Shown: in pieces, positions 27,856 through 40,100 of the stretch
Layout of the letters: each line of letters opens with the position of its first letter
Position numbering within the stretch: position 1 is the stretch's first letter
From: an uncultured Methanobrevibacter sp.
GTDB lineage: Archaea > Methanobacteriota > Methanobacteria > Methanobacteriales > Methanobacteriaceae
Reading direction: 5' to 3'
DNA: 43,598 nucleotides
Assembly (NCBI GenBank): GCA_902764015.1
Contig: CACWUH010000007.1
Span: 1 to 43,598, forward strand
Position numbers and translations under genes: made by a program
Notes under the pieces: generated by a model
Databases searched by the model: none
What the model was told of the DNA's origin: nothing
The model's input: the letters and a program-made list of their open reading frames with translations, nothing else

Positions 27856-28041
27856 TTATGCTTTATAATAATGTTTTTATTATATATAAAACTTTGTCTA
27901 TTTTTTTAATTTTTTATTTATTTTTTCTAAACAGTTTCTATTAAGTAATTTTTACATTACATGTTTTTTTTAAAATTTGATTGAATATATAACACCGTTA
28001 GTATTTTTTTATATCGGCATCTATTATTTTTGAAAATTAAT

Positions 28042-29205
28042 CTAAATATCGTTTAATTTTATCAAAATGTTTTTAATATTTTCAATTCCAGCATCAGTTT
28101 TTATGCCTATTGGATTGTAATGGGTCTTTATGGCTTTAAATCCGTCCTTTTCAAGCTCATTCAAAATCAGCTCGAATTTTGGTGCGCTCAGCTTTAAGGT
28201 TTTGCAGATGCTGTGGACATCATAAAATGTTGCGGGGGCGTCAGCCTCCACAAGGCATTTGTTCAACAGTTTCAAGGCTTCCTTTTCGCTGTTTATCTTT
28301 TTGTTGTCAGCCTCTTCAATCATCTTTTGGATGAATTCGCCATCCTGAATCTTTCCAAGCCATAATGGTCCTGCATGAACCATTTTTTCACCACAGACTG
28401 GACAGACATCGTCAATCGGGCTGGCCAGGCCGTTGCTTGTCTGGCGATGCAGGCAACTTTTGCAGTGGCTGATGTAGCCGATGTTTTTTAGGGATTCATC
28501 GGTCCTTTTTGAACCCTTTTTAATTTCTAGGTATAGTCTCATGTAGTGTTCGGTGCTGTGTGACATTTTCACTTCAATGAGCTTGGCGTATTTTGAAAGA
28601 GTGAGTGCAACAAAGCCTGCTAGAATCCTGATTCCAGTTTCATGACAATATTCGCTTTTGCATGGTTTTGAATTGTATTTGCGAATGCAAGGCTCCTCGT
28701 AGGTTCCGCACAGTGCTGATGTGTCGGTTGCGGTAACGCACATCAGGGAGTTTCTTCTGGCGCAATACCCTGCAGAGTCGAGAAATGGTGAGGGTGTGCC
28801 GAATGGATCGATGTCAATAACGTCGAATTCTCCGCGTTTCATTCTCAGGAACATGCTTGCGTCATGCTGATGGACACTGACATCGCTTAGGTTGTTCAAT
28901 TCGATGTTGTGCCTTTCGTAATGGTTGGCGGTTTCGCTTATGTCGTTGATTGAAACCTCGCCGACGCCATCGATTTCGTTTTTGTATCTCACGCCCCTAA
29001 TTCCACTTCCTCCAAACAAATCGCAAATGTTTATTTCACGGTCCTGCTCCTTTTGGAATACCTGGATTGCAAGAATGGAGAGGTCTCTGTTCAGTTCCAT
29101 GTGCGGATTGTAAAAGACCGGTGCGGCTGATGAGACCTTTTCATATTCGGGAAATTCGATTTTTGTCAATCCTTCTTCAATGCTCACTATTTTATATTCG
29201 TCCAT
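28042..29205 (-). CDS. trm1: tRNA (guanine26-N2)-dimethyltransferase
   Basis: SAM-dependent enzyme making N2,N2-dimethylguanosine at tRNA position 26. The 387 residues show the Trm1 order: VFYNPHMELNRDLSI near the N-terminus, the SAM loop DLFGGSGIRGVRYK, the catalytic DVIDIDPFGTPSPFLDSA, TATDTSALCGTY, and a C-terminal domain with zinc-type CKSC and CPVCGEK pairs. GTG 29208 precedes ATG 29205; the ATG fits MDEYKIV and is used. It stands alone between the Lrp-type gene and the transporter. Confidence 0.94.
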   Translation of the reverse strand: MDEYKIVSIEEGLTKIEFPEYEKVSSAAPVFYNPHMELNRDLSILAIQVFQKEQDREINICDLFGGSGIRGVRYKNEIDGVGEVSINDISETANHYERHNIELNNLSDVSVHQHDASMFLRMKRGEFDVIDIDPFGTPSPFLDSAGYCARRNSLMCVTATDTSALCGTYEEPCIRKYNSKPCKSEYCHETGIRILAGFVALTLSKYAKLIEVKMSHSTEHYMRLYLEIKKGSKRTDESLKNIGYISHCKSCLHRQTSNGLASPIDDVCPVCGEKMVHAGPLWLGKIQDGEFIQKMIEEADNKKINSEKEALKLLNKCLVEADAPATFYDVHSICKTLKLSAPKFELILNELEKDGFKAIKTHYNPIGIKTDAGIENIKNILIKLNDI

Positions 29206-29583
29206 CACTTCTCACTCTTGTTTTTTTAATAAGTAACATTTTAGATTTAGATAATCTTATCTTATGCTTTTTTCTCAAGAAATTATATCTGTGGCTTGTA
29301 GTATTAATAACTTTTTTCAAAGTGGCTTCAAATAGTTAGAATTTAAGCCATTTCACAAAATCCTAAAAAACAATTCAAACAGACACCTATTCCGGAAAAG
29401 CAATGTGAAATCAATATAAGTGTTATAAAAGAATGGAACAAACCAAAACAGAAGTTTATAATTATTAAATTATGAAACAAAACTCAAAAACGCAATTTTC
29501 AATTAACTCAAATTTCAATAAGAATAAGGATTTCTGCAAGTTTTTAAAAATTTAAATAATGCTCATTGGCATAAATATATAAT
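29206..29583. other. Intergenic region between trm1 and the transporter
   Basis: 378 bp without a supportable gene, AT-rich and A-rich on the plus strand. A loose inverted repeat (TGGCTT ... AAGCCA) lies near 29323-29354. The only other structure is the promoter near the right end. Confidence 0.5.
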
Positions 29584-29589
29584 ATGAGC
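29551..29589 (+). promoter_or_regulatory. TATA box and inverted repeat at the transporter start
   Basis: TTTAAATA at 29551-29558 lies ~30 nt before ATG 29584 with no Shine-Dalgarno between, so the mRNA is probably leaderless or nearly so. GCTCAT (29561-29566) and ATGAGC (29584-29589) are 6-bp inverted arms spanning the initiation region; they may be an operator or chance. Confidence 0.45.
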
Positions 29590-31071
29590 AAAGACCGTGA
29601 AAGCATGAAGGGAACATACTTCATCTCTTCAATTTCAACATCTTCATACCTTGTTGAATATGGAATTTTATCAATTTTTACTTTATTCCTACTTTTTGTT
29701 TTGGATTTCTCGATTCCATTGACATCAAGGGTTTATGCATATTATTACGGCTTTGCATATCTGCTTCCTATCCTAATAGGATACATTTCAGACAAATACC
29801 TGAGCAAATCCGCTGCGTTGACAGTTGGCTTCGTTTCAATGATAATAAGCCAAGTGTTCCTATGGTTTTCTGCCACATTATATGATCCCAACCTTCCTGT
29901 AAGGGACACAATAGTCTTTAATTTGCAAAACATTATGTGCTTTATAGGGTCGATGTTCCTCGCTTGTGGTATGAGTTTCGCATCCCTTTCAATTACTCAT
30001 ATAATCAATTCAATCAATAATGAAGAATCAAGACTTAAGGGATTCTCCATTTATTATCCAATTTTGAATTTTGGAGTATTGATTGGGGTAATCATAACAA
30101 GTGTGGTGGTGGGAAATGAAAATTATGAATTATATGAATGGATTTTCGTTATATTCGCAATTATTCTAACTATCGGGCTGTTCAGCTTTAGATTAGGCAA
30201 AGACAAGTATCTGGTAGACAATGATGGAAACCCTATGAAGGATGACCATTCTAAGGATTCCATAATTGAGGAGTCAAATAAACTTCTCAGGAACATGTCA
30301 CATGAAAGCATATCCAAAATCAAAGATCTAAACTTCAGGCAACGGATAAAGTTTTTTCGTGATTCCCTGACGCCCAATGACAAGGATAAGCTAACTGTCT
30401 TTTTCATATTTTTGATGATTATAATATTTTATAGAATTGCTTTTTCCCAATCCAACATATCCCTTGTCTTTTTTATAAATGATTATGTTCAAAGGGATTT
30501 GGGCTTTTTTACAGTGCCCGTACAAATGTTTGCCCTGCTTAATCCTCTCTTCATTTTAATTTTAGGTCCTATTCTCATTAAAGTCAATGATAAACTGGAC
30601 GAAAAGAAAATCAATCTGGGATTCATAAGAAGGACCATATTGGCCCTGTTGGTCATGGTGTTATGCTTTACTCTGCTAACCGTAATCGGCTATTATATAG
30701 ATATTGGTTCTGTGGATAAGATCGGCCCGATTTGGATTGTTGTTTTTGAATTCTTCATAGCAGTATCGGAACTTCTTTTTTCAATAGCAGGTTATGCCAT
30801 GGTTGGTGATTTGGCACCTGAAAAATATTATTCCTTGTTTTTCGGATTTTTCCTGGCTACAAAGTCTGTTGCAATGTTCCTGTCAGGTTTCATATCATCA
30901 TGTTTCCCAACGGAAGAAAGCTCATCTTTTATTTTTAGCATGCCCATTAACGGACTGATGACCTTTTTCATAACATTTGTAGTTATGAACCTATTCACCG
31001 CTTTAGTTCTAATCATTTATAGAAAAAAATTGCTTGAAAAAATGCATCTTGATGATGTGAATACTGCATAG
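29584..31071 (+). CDS. MFS transporter, POT/peptide-transporter-like
   Basis: 495-residue polytopic membrane protein with about 12-14 hydrophobic segments and a hydrophilic central loop (residues ~205-270). The N-terminus MKGTYFISSISTSSYLVEYG and the first cytoplasmic loop (PILIGYISDKYL then SAALTVGF) match the pattern of proton-dependent oligopeptide (POT/PTR2) transporters. The C-terminal GDLAPEKYYSLFFGFFLATK also fits. It could import di/tripeptides or export a peptide. It is convergent with the NRPS gene and ends 90 bp from it, with no other gene between. Export of, or self-protection from, the NRPS product is therefore a reasonable hypothesis, not a demonstrated function. Confidence 0.8.
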   Translation: MSKDRESMKGTYFISSISTSSYLVEYGILSIFTLFLLFVLDFSIPLTSRVYAYYYGFAYLLPILIGYISDKYLSKSAALTVGFVSMIISQVFLWFSATLYDPNLPVRDTIVFNLQNIMCFIGSMFLACGMSFASLSITHIINSINNEESRLKGFSIYYPILNFGVLIGVIITSVVVGNENYELYEWIFVIFAIILTIGLFSFRLGKDKYLVDNDGNPMKDDHSKDSIIEESNKLLRNMSHESISKIKDLNFRQRIKFFRDSLTPNDKDKLTVFFIFLMIIIFYRIAFSQSNISLVFFINDYVQRDLGFFTVPVQMFALLNPLFILILGPILIKVNDKLDEKKINLGFIRRTILALLVMVLCFTLLTVIGYYIDIGSVDKIGPIWIVVFEFFIAVSELLFSIAGYAMVGDLAPEKYYSLFFGFFLATKSVAMFLSGFISSCFPTEESSSFIFSMPINGLMTFFITFVVMNLFTALVLIIYRKKLLEKMHLDDVNTA

Positions 31072-31160
31072 CCCCACATTATTAAATACAAATAATTTGC
31101 GGCATCGTTTTATTTTTTAAACAAAAATCTTGTAGATAAGAGTTAATCACGGAAAATAAT

Positions 31161-34100
31161 CTATGTGATATCGTCCAAATTCTCATTATCCAGCATTTGT
31201 GTTAGAATTCGAGCATAGAGCCTGACAAATCCCACGGCTATATCGCTTGAAAACATGTCTGCATGATTTATGTGAATGACATACCCGTCATCCAAGTCAT
31301 TGATTACGCAGAAGAATTCGGAAAATGAATCCTTAAAGGTATACTCAAATAGTACAGTATTATTCAAATTGAATTCCTTTTCAAGCAATCTGAAAGGATA
31401 GACATTGCTTATCATGGAATTCAGGACAAGTTCGGAAAAGTTCTCCAGGTATGTTTTAATGTCATCGTTTTTGCAGTCAACCAGTATTGGGGTTGTGCGG
31501 GCAAACATTCCCAGGGAATCCTGAATATAATTTTCATGACGGCCATGCTCCACAAAGTTATAGTAGACCTTAGGGCTTCCAATAAAACGTGAGTAAGCAT
31601 ATGCAAATACTGCATTCAGGAAAGTGCCGATTGTGATGTTATTGCTTCTGGTGAACTCTTCAACATCACTTCGAATTCCTCGGATTGGAAGGGAAACGAT
31701 TCCCCGAGAGCCGTTCGAATCCTCTTGGATTGAATTGACCCCGCCAATGTCTGCCAGTAGTTTGGCATAAAACTCATGTGAAGAGTCATAAGTCTCCTCG
31801 AATTTCGATTCAAAGGAATCACGGCTGGCATAAAGGAAGCCCAAATCAACATCCTTGTTCAAACTGCCCTCAAAGGCATCAATGAAATCATTGTCAATTA
31901 TAATGCATCCTATAGCATCATTAATCACATGATGAATGTCATAGACAATTCGCTTTGATTTTTCATTGTCGATAATGAAGAAACGGGCCAAATGCCTTTC
32001 CAAATCAAAAGGTTTTATGAGGCCAGTGAAATCATCGGTATTGCAGACTTCAACTAGGGGATAGCCATCACAGATTAAAAGGGGCATGTCCCTATCATCT
32101 AGAATACGTCCTTTTAATATAGGGTGCTTTTCAATCAAGCAATGAATTGCATCCTTAATGTCATCAACGGATTTGTCCAAAGGACATTCGACAATCTCCC
32201 AAGTGGAATAGGCGTTGCCCATATCCTGGTCTTTTTCGTTGAAATAGATTTCAAGCTGGGGTTCCGACAGGGCGCAGACAACCTCATTATCGTTAAAAGT
32301 GAAATTTCCAATGAATTCCAATTCAAATCTGATGTTTTCAATGAATTCTGTGAGATTATCTGCTATATATGTGCCTTTCGGATAATTGCCGCTAATGTAA
32401 TAGGAATCATCCTCGCGATTTATGTTGAAAACAATCCCGTATGTGTCCGCATCCTGTAAATCATCCTGAATCAAATCATGATTGACTGATTTGAACAGTT
32501 CATCTTCAAAAGCAAATTCCGTGCTTAGGAAATTGAATGTGACGGGGCAGTGCCTGTACTCCAATTCATTGGTGATGTAGATTAATGAGGCATAATTCAA
32601 ACCCAAATTTTTAACATCGCCGAATGCGGTTTTAATTTTATAAACGTCCCTTACAATGGAAACATCATCATTATCATTGCATATATCGACAGGTACAGGA
32701 TACTGGCTGGTAAACCACCCTACGGTTCTGAAAAGATTTGCAAGACTGTCATCACGTCCATATGATTCCCGATTGAAAATTATATCTTTCCCATAAGTCT
32801 TTTTATATGCACGTGCGATAGCTAATGCCCAATATTCCTCTTCTGAAAGCATCAATAAATTATCGGCGTCATATCCTACCTTAACATTGAAACGGAATCC
32901 CTTTGATTTTCCCCTAATCTGTGAATCATCCAATAGTCCGTTGACTTCAGTCCAATGCAATTTCTCTTCTTCAGATATGTTGTCAACCAATCCCCTTACA
33001 TCTTCAACCCAGTCCCTATAGGAATATGGTCTTGTGAGTTCAATATGCTCATCATTCGAGTCATGATAAGTTTCCTTTATTGATAATTCATTGCCTTCGA
33101 TAATCTCTGGGGAAATGTCCTGTGTATTTTCGATATTCTGAGCAATCCTATACGGTGTTCTATAATTCAATATGTCTCTTGCAGGACATGTTATGCCGTT
33201 TTTGTTGAGCAATGAAATTACGCGAATCGCCGTGATGGAATCTCCGCCGAGGTCAATGAAGTCATCGTTTAATCCAATGGTGCCCTGATTAAACACGGCC
33301 TTGAATGCATCCGCAACCATCTTTTCCACTGGATTTGTGGGAGCAACATAATCAACAAAATTATCGCCATGATCTTCATTGCCATAAACACCTTTGGAAT
33401 TATCGCCCGGACTTATGGTGGAGAATGCTTTCAGGTCCTCGTCGCTGCAATAGTCAATATCGGCGAGCATCTCCCTATCCAACATCTGATTTAAAATTTC
33501 GGCATACGCTTTAGCAAAACTGATTATGGTTTTCCTTGAGAACTTATCTGAATGTTGTATCCCAACAGCATAACCATCATCCAAATCATTAACGACACAT
33601 AGCAAATCGGAAATGGAATCTGTGATGTTTTCGCTTGCAATAATGCCTTCATTTAAACTGGAGACATCATTGTAATCTAAATTATACTCAAACATCACAT
33701 CATTGTTCAAATTGAATTCGGAAGCAAGCTCCATGAATGGATAAACATCATTCAACATGGAAGATAATGCCAAATCTGAAAAATAGCTCAAGTATCCCTT
33801 GATGAAATCATTTTTGCAATCCACTAAAATAGGAACCGTTCGAGCGAACATCCCCACTGCATTTCGGGCATAATCCTCGTGTCGCCCATGTTCAGTGAAA
33901 TTGAAGTAAACTTTCTTGCTGCCTAAAAAACGCGAATATGTATAGGCAAAAGCGGCATTTAAGAAAATCCCAGCAGTTATGCCATTGGCGCTGGCGAACT
34001 CTTCAACACGGCTCTTGATGCCTTGGATAGGTAGGAAAACAATGCCTTCACAGCCTTCAGAATCATTCGGCAATTGCTTTGCTTCATCGATATCGCTCAA

Positions 34101-37100
34101 GTGTCCTGCATAGAATTCGTGGGCTTGCTCATAGCCGGATTCAAATTTGGATTTGAAGGAGTCATAACTGGCATGAACAAAACCCAAATCAATACTGTCA
34201 TCAAGATCATCTTTTAAAGCCTTAATCAAATCATTTTCAACAATTGCGCATCCTCCAGCGTCATTGATGATATGATGCGCCTCAAAAAACACCTTTTTTT
34301 CTTCATTTTTATCAATAATAATAAAACGTGAAAGGGATTTTTCAAAATCGAATGCCTTTACAAGATTGGAAATGTCATCATCGGAATTTATGTCAATGTC
34401 GGGATTGCTGTCACAGATTAAAAGAGGTGAAATGTCATTATCTAAAAGTCTTGCTTTTAAGATAGGGTGTTTGTCAATTACAGATAAGATTGCCCTTTCA
34501 ATCTCTTCAATCGAACTGTCCGAACCGCAATCAATAAGGGCATATGTGGAATATGCAGTATTCTTATTGTTGACTTTCTCATCCAAATAAATTCCCAATT
34601 GGACTTCAGACAACGGACAGATTATTGTGGAATCCTCAACAAAAGAATCTCTCTCCTTTAAAATATCTTTTGCAGAATTTCTAACATCTTCAAGCCAGGA
34701 TTCATATGAATTAGGCTTATTCGGTTTCGTTTTTGTATCTAAAGCCAAATGAGTGTAGATATATGTCAAATCATCCAATAAAATGCTCCAGCTTACCCCG
34801 TCCACAATCAGATGATGAATGACAAAGACAAGATAACACTTATCTTCAAAGCGAACCAAACTGACATCCGCCAGATTATTGAAAACATCAAGCGAGTCTT
34901 TGGCTTTCCGGATGATTTTTGCAATGCCCTCATCAAAATCACCGTTTATCTCATATTCGTTGATTTCGCAAATCTTGGTATTCAGCGGCAATATTTCCTG
35001 CACATATCTGCCGTCTTTAACTTTGAATCTCGCCCTCAGCATGTCATGCAGATTCGTTAATTCATCCAAAGCAGCCTGCAGGATGGCGATATCCAAATCG
35101 GCTGCAGATTCCAAAACAAATTCTTGTGTGAAATCATTCCGGTTTATCTGATCAAAGAAATAATCTTGAATCGGAAGCAAATCAAAAACGCCTTCGACAT
35201 GGTCGTATGACTCTTCAAATCCATCTCCCGCATTCTGGGCAATGAGATATGGAGTCTTGTAATTTAAAATATCACTTGGATTACATAGGATTCCTTCATT
35301 TTGAAGCAGGAAGACTATGCGTATGGCCTTAATGGAATCTCCGCCCAAACGATAAAAGTTATCATTGATTCCAACCCGTTTTACATCCAGAACATTTTCC
35401 CATACTTTAACAATCGCCTCTTCAACGGCATTGGTTGGTGGGGCATATTTGTATTTGGCAACTTTAGGATGAGGCAGTCTTTTAATATCAATCTTTCCGT
35501 TGTTGTTTAGCGGAATGGAGTCAATCTGCATTATTGAAGAGGGCACCATAAACGGAAGCAAAACATTTCCCAAATCATTCAATATCTCATCGGTGTCAAT
35601 GACATCATCACTGACTATGTATGAATACAATTGCGTATTTCCCGAATTCGATACTGTAACGGCCTGGATTATATTCCCATTTCTCTCGATTTGCCTGTTG
35701 ATTTCATCCACTTCAATCCTTTGGCCATTGATTTTGATTTGAGTGTCTTTTCTTCCGATGAAATTTATTTCCCCATCACTGTCAAGATATGCCAGATCTC
35801 CAGTGCAGTACAATGTGCCTTCATCAAATGGATTTTCGATGAAATGCCTGTTTGTTTCATCAGTATTCTTTAAATAACCATCAGCCACCTGTTTTCCGCC
35901 AATGCACAATTCTCCGGGAATGCCTATTGGACACAACTGTCTTTCATCATTTAAAATATAAATTTGAGTATTCACATTGGCTTTTCCAATTGTGATTTTA
36001 TCATATAGGACTCTTTTAATGCTTGCGAATATTGTTGCTTCGCAAGGCCCATATGCATTGTAAATGATAGGATTGTAATTTTTTCGAATTTCGGCTACAA
36101 GGCCGTCATTTAGTGCTTCCCCTGCAAGTATCAGCATCCCCACATTTTCCATAATCCTTTCAAAATTTGGAAGCGTTAAAAACATTTTCAATTTGGCCGG
36201 AACCGTATTGATAATTGAATTCTGATTCAATACGTCTTCAGGAATTCCTGAAAAGTCATAATTCTCATCGATTACATGCAGCCGTATGCCATTCAGCATT
36301 GAAAAGATAATCTCAAAAACCGATGTGTCGAATCCGATATTTGTCGTGTGGTAAAAAATCCTGCTGTTCTTATCATAAAATTGCTTTTTAGCGCTGATCA
36401 GGAAGTTTTCAACATTTTCATGAGTGATTTGCACACCTTTTGGGACTCCTGTAGTTCCCGAAGTATGAAGTATGCACAGCTTGCCTTGAGAGGACGATTC
36501 TAATTCGCCGTAATCATAATCATATAATGATTCTTGGCTCAAATCAACAATGTTGACATCATCCATGTCCAAATCAAGATTTGTCAACACGACTTTGGCG
36601 CCAACCTCATCAATGATGTGTCTTATCCTTCCCTCTGGAGCCGATGGGTTGACTGGGACATAAACGGCATTCAGTTTCAAAATGCTGTAGAATCCCAAAA
36701 CAGATTCCACGCTGCGGTTAGCTATCAATACGATATTGTCCTGCTTCTCGACGGCGAAATTGTCCTTCAGATAATTTGCCAGGCTGTTGGTTTTCAAATC
36801 AAAATCATTATAGCTTAAAGAAGATTCGCAATCAGACAAAATAGTCATTGTAGGGTTTTTAGCAATTTGCTCTTTCAATGCTGTCAGTATTGAATCATAT
36901 TTCAAATCCTCCTTAACGCCGGCCATTTCCATTATCCTTTCCCGCTCGCCAGATGATAGGATATCAATGTCATCAATTTTCCTGCCCATATTTTCACCGA
37001 TGCCATCAATCAAATTGACATAATGGTCCAGTAATCCTTTGATCTTTTCAAATGAATACAAATCACTATTATAATCGAATTCGACAGTCAAATCGGATGA

Positions 37101-40100
37101 GCTATTCTTTATTGTGCATGTCAAATCAAATTTGGTTTCGTCCCACTTCAAATCATCGTCAAATTCATCTGCAGTGTTCTGTATAAAGGCTATGCTGAAG
37201 AGAGGATTGAATGAATTGTTGGTTGGCATATTATGGTCTTCAATTATCTGCTCGATTGAATAGTCCTGATTGGCAAATAAGTTGGCCAGTTCCTCTTCGG
37301 TTTTCATTAATGTCTCTTTTAGGGTATCTCTGCCACATATCGTCTGTGCAAATGGCAGCGTATTGACAAACATTCCCAAAGTCTTTTTCAAAACGGGGTG
37401 CGTTCTTCCACTTGTTACGGTTCCGATTTGAATGTTCGATTCGTCTGTGTATTTGTGAAGCAAAACACAGAATTGCAGAAGCAGTAATTTGTAAACTGTG
37501 GTATTGTTGTTCCTTGCCTGCTTTTCTATAATTTCATTATCCAGATTGTATGCAATTTTGCTTCCGTTGAAAGTCATGTTCAGTGGCCTTTCAAAATCGC
37601 TCATCAGCACTGTTCCATATTCTGAAAGTTTTCTGTTTTTCCAGTAATCCGCTTCCTTGGCCTGCTGACTCTTAACCCAGAATGCATAATCCTTATACTG
37701 GATTTCGTTTGTCGTGAATGGTTCATCATTGTAGGCCTTTTTAATTTTGTCGTATAGTAAATCGTTGCTTATCTGATCGCCTATCGCATGGTGCATGTCC
37801 CTGAAGATATAGGTTTCGCCGTTGAATTCAATGGCCTTTATCCTAAGCAGAGGGTCCGTTTCAAGTCTGAACGGCTGAATGTTTTGCACCATGACTTCAT
37901 AAATGTCTTCATTTTCTTCAAGCTTTATTGAATCCACCTTGATTGGGCGCTCTTTGTGAATCTTTTGTATGTATTTGCCATCTTCAACATGAAGCGAAGT
38001 TCTAAGTATCTCTTCAGCCTCAATTACCTTATTGATTGCATCTTCCAGCCTGCCGATGTCAATGGATTTCTTAAGCCGGACTACATTTGGCAGATTGTAA
38101 TTGGTTAAATCAGGATTTTTACGATAAAGGACATACAGCCTCTCCTGTTGGGATGACATTGGATATTTGCCTGTGACTGATGGCGTGGCCTTTTCTATCT
38201 CATCGGTTGAGGCATTACCCTCGATTAGCTTTGACAGTTTTCTGACGGTAGGATTGTTCATCAGGTCAATGTGTTTCAAGTTTATGTTGAACTCATGGTA
38301 TATGTCTGAATTCAGCTTCATCAATGTGAGGGAAGTAAAACCAAGCTTAAATAGATTATCGGTGACTCCGAAACTGTCATGGTTTAGGATATCCCTGCAG
38401 AAATCGTAAATGCCTTTCTCCAAATCATTTGCCGCTTTCACATTTTCCGTATCCGTCGCCGGTTTTGGCAGCATCTTTCTGTCTATCTTTCCGCTTGGGG
38501 TTTCCGGAAAGCCATCCAGCTGGATGATGAATGTCGGAACCATATATTCGGACAGGAATCTTTCCAGATGTTTCCTTAAATCATCAATGTCAACAGGGCT
38601 TTCGCAGGTGAAATATGCACATAGATGATTTTCATTATTTATTTCATGAATCATGACAACGGCATTATTGATTTCACCATATCTTACCATCACCTGTTCG
38701 ATTTCTTCAGGATCAACCCTTTGACCCCTCAGTTTGATTTGATTGTCGATTCTTCCCTTGATTATCATCTCTCCTGAAGGAAGTTCAATCGCATAATCAC
38801 CGGACTTGTAATAGGGAAGCCCGTTTAAGGAAATGAACACCTCTTTAGTTTTTTCCTCCATATTATAATATCCCTTGCTTACACCAATTCCGCCAATATA
38901 CAGTTGCCCTATCACTCCATAAGGCAGAAGCTTGTCATCGATGTCCCTTACATCAGTGACATAATTGAAAAGCGCTTTTCCGTTGGTGATGAAATCGGGA
39001 TTCAGAATCTTTTTGCTGTTTGAGGTCAGGCTGGTTTCCAGAGGGCCGTAACCGTTATAGATTTCAATGTCTGCACATTCCTTAATCGAATCATAGATGT
39101 TTCTTGTAAACTGCTCTCCTCCACAGCCAATTCCTTTAAAGTGTCTTATTGCCGATTTGAACTCTGGAACCTGCAGATATGAAAGCAGCCTTGAAGGAGT
39201 CAGATTTACAAATTCCGGTCTTGTCTCTTCAAGCAGATGGGCCAAAAGAACAATATCTCTGATTTCATCATCGTTTGCAAAGACCAGCTCAATGTCATTT
39301 GTCATGGAAAGCAGAATGTCCTCTTCGGAAATGTCAAATGATATCGAAGCGATTGACAGCAATCTCCTGTAGTTGTTCTTGATATGGGTGGCAGTCAGAT
39401 TGGATATTCCGCAATGGGTTGAGATAACGCCCTTCGGATTTCCCGTTGAACCGGAGGTATAAAGAAGAAAAATAGGGTCATCTGCCTTCAGGTCAACTTC
39501 GGGAAATCCTGCATCCCCCTCATCAATCAGGTCCTGGGGGTCGATTGCCCCATCAAGGGATTGTCTTGTAATGATGTATTCTGAATCGCTGTTTTTTCGA
39601 ATATAATTTATCCTTTCTGGAGGGAAGTTCATATCCAATGGAATGGCTACACATCCCGCTTTGATGATTCCCAAAAATGTGGTGATGAGGGTCTTGTCCC
39701 TGGCAAGCATGAGTGAAATCGTGCTGCCCTTTTCGATTCCCCTATTTATCAGTGCATTGGCTATTCTGTTTGCCTCATCATTGACCTGCTTGAAGGTATA
39801 CTCTTTACCGCAGGTGATTAAGGCAACTTTTTCGGGGGTCTTGTTGGCCTGATTTTCCAATAGTTCATTAACCAGGGGGCTTCTTTTGAGTTCGTATTTT
39901 ATGGGTGGCTTTTCATCCCTGAGTGCGATATCCTCAACCTTAAGATTGCCGATTTCGCAAGTGACAAATTGGTTTAAAACCCTTTTGATGCTCCTTAAAA
40001 ATGAGTATGCATATGATGAAGTGTATTTGTTGGCATCGAACCTTAGTTTCAAGAGATATTGCCTGGATGATTCGTCGATAATCAGTGAAGTGCTGGAATC

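Noticed and set aside
32316-35195. Frameshift or assembly error explaining the split E domain
   Set aside because: The reading frame is open through the whole region, and both inserted domains have intact core motifs and clear linkers. A misassembly between the duplicated C domains is still possible and should be checked with long reads.
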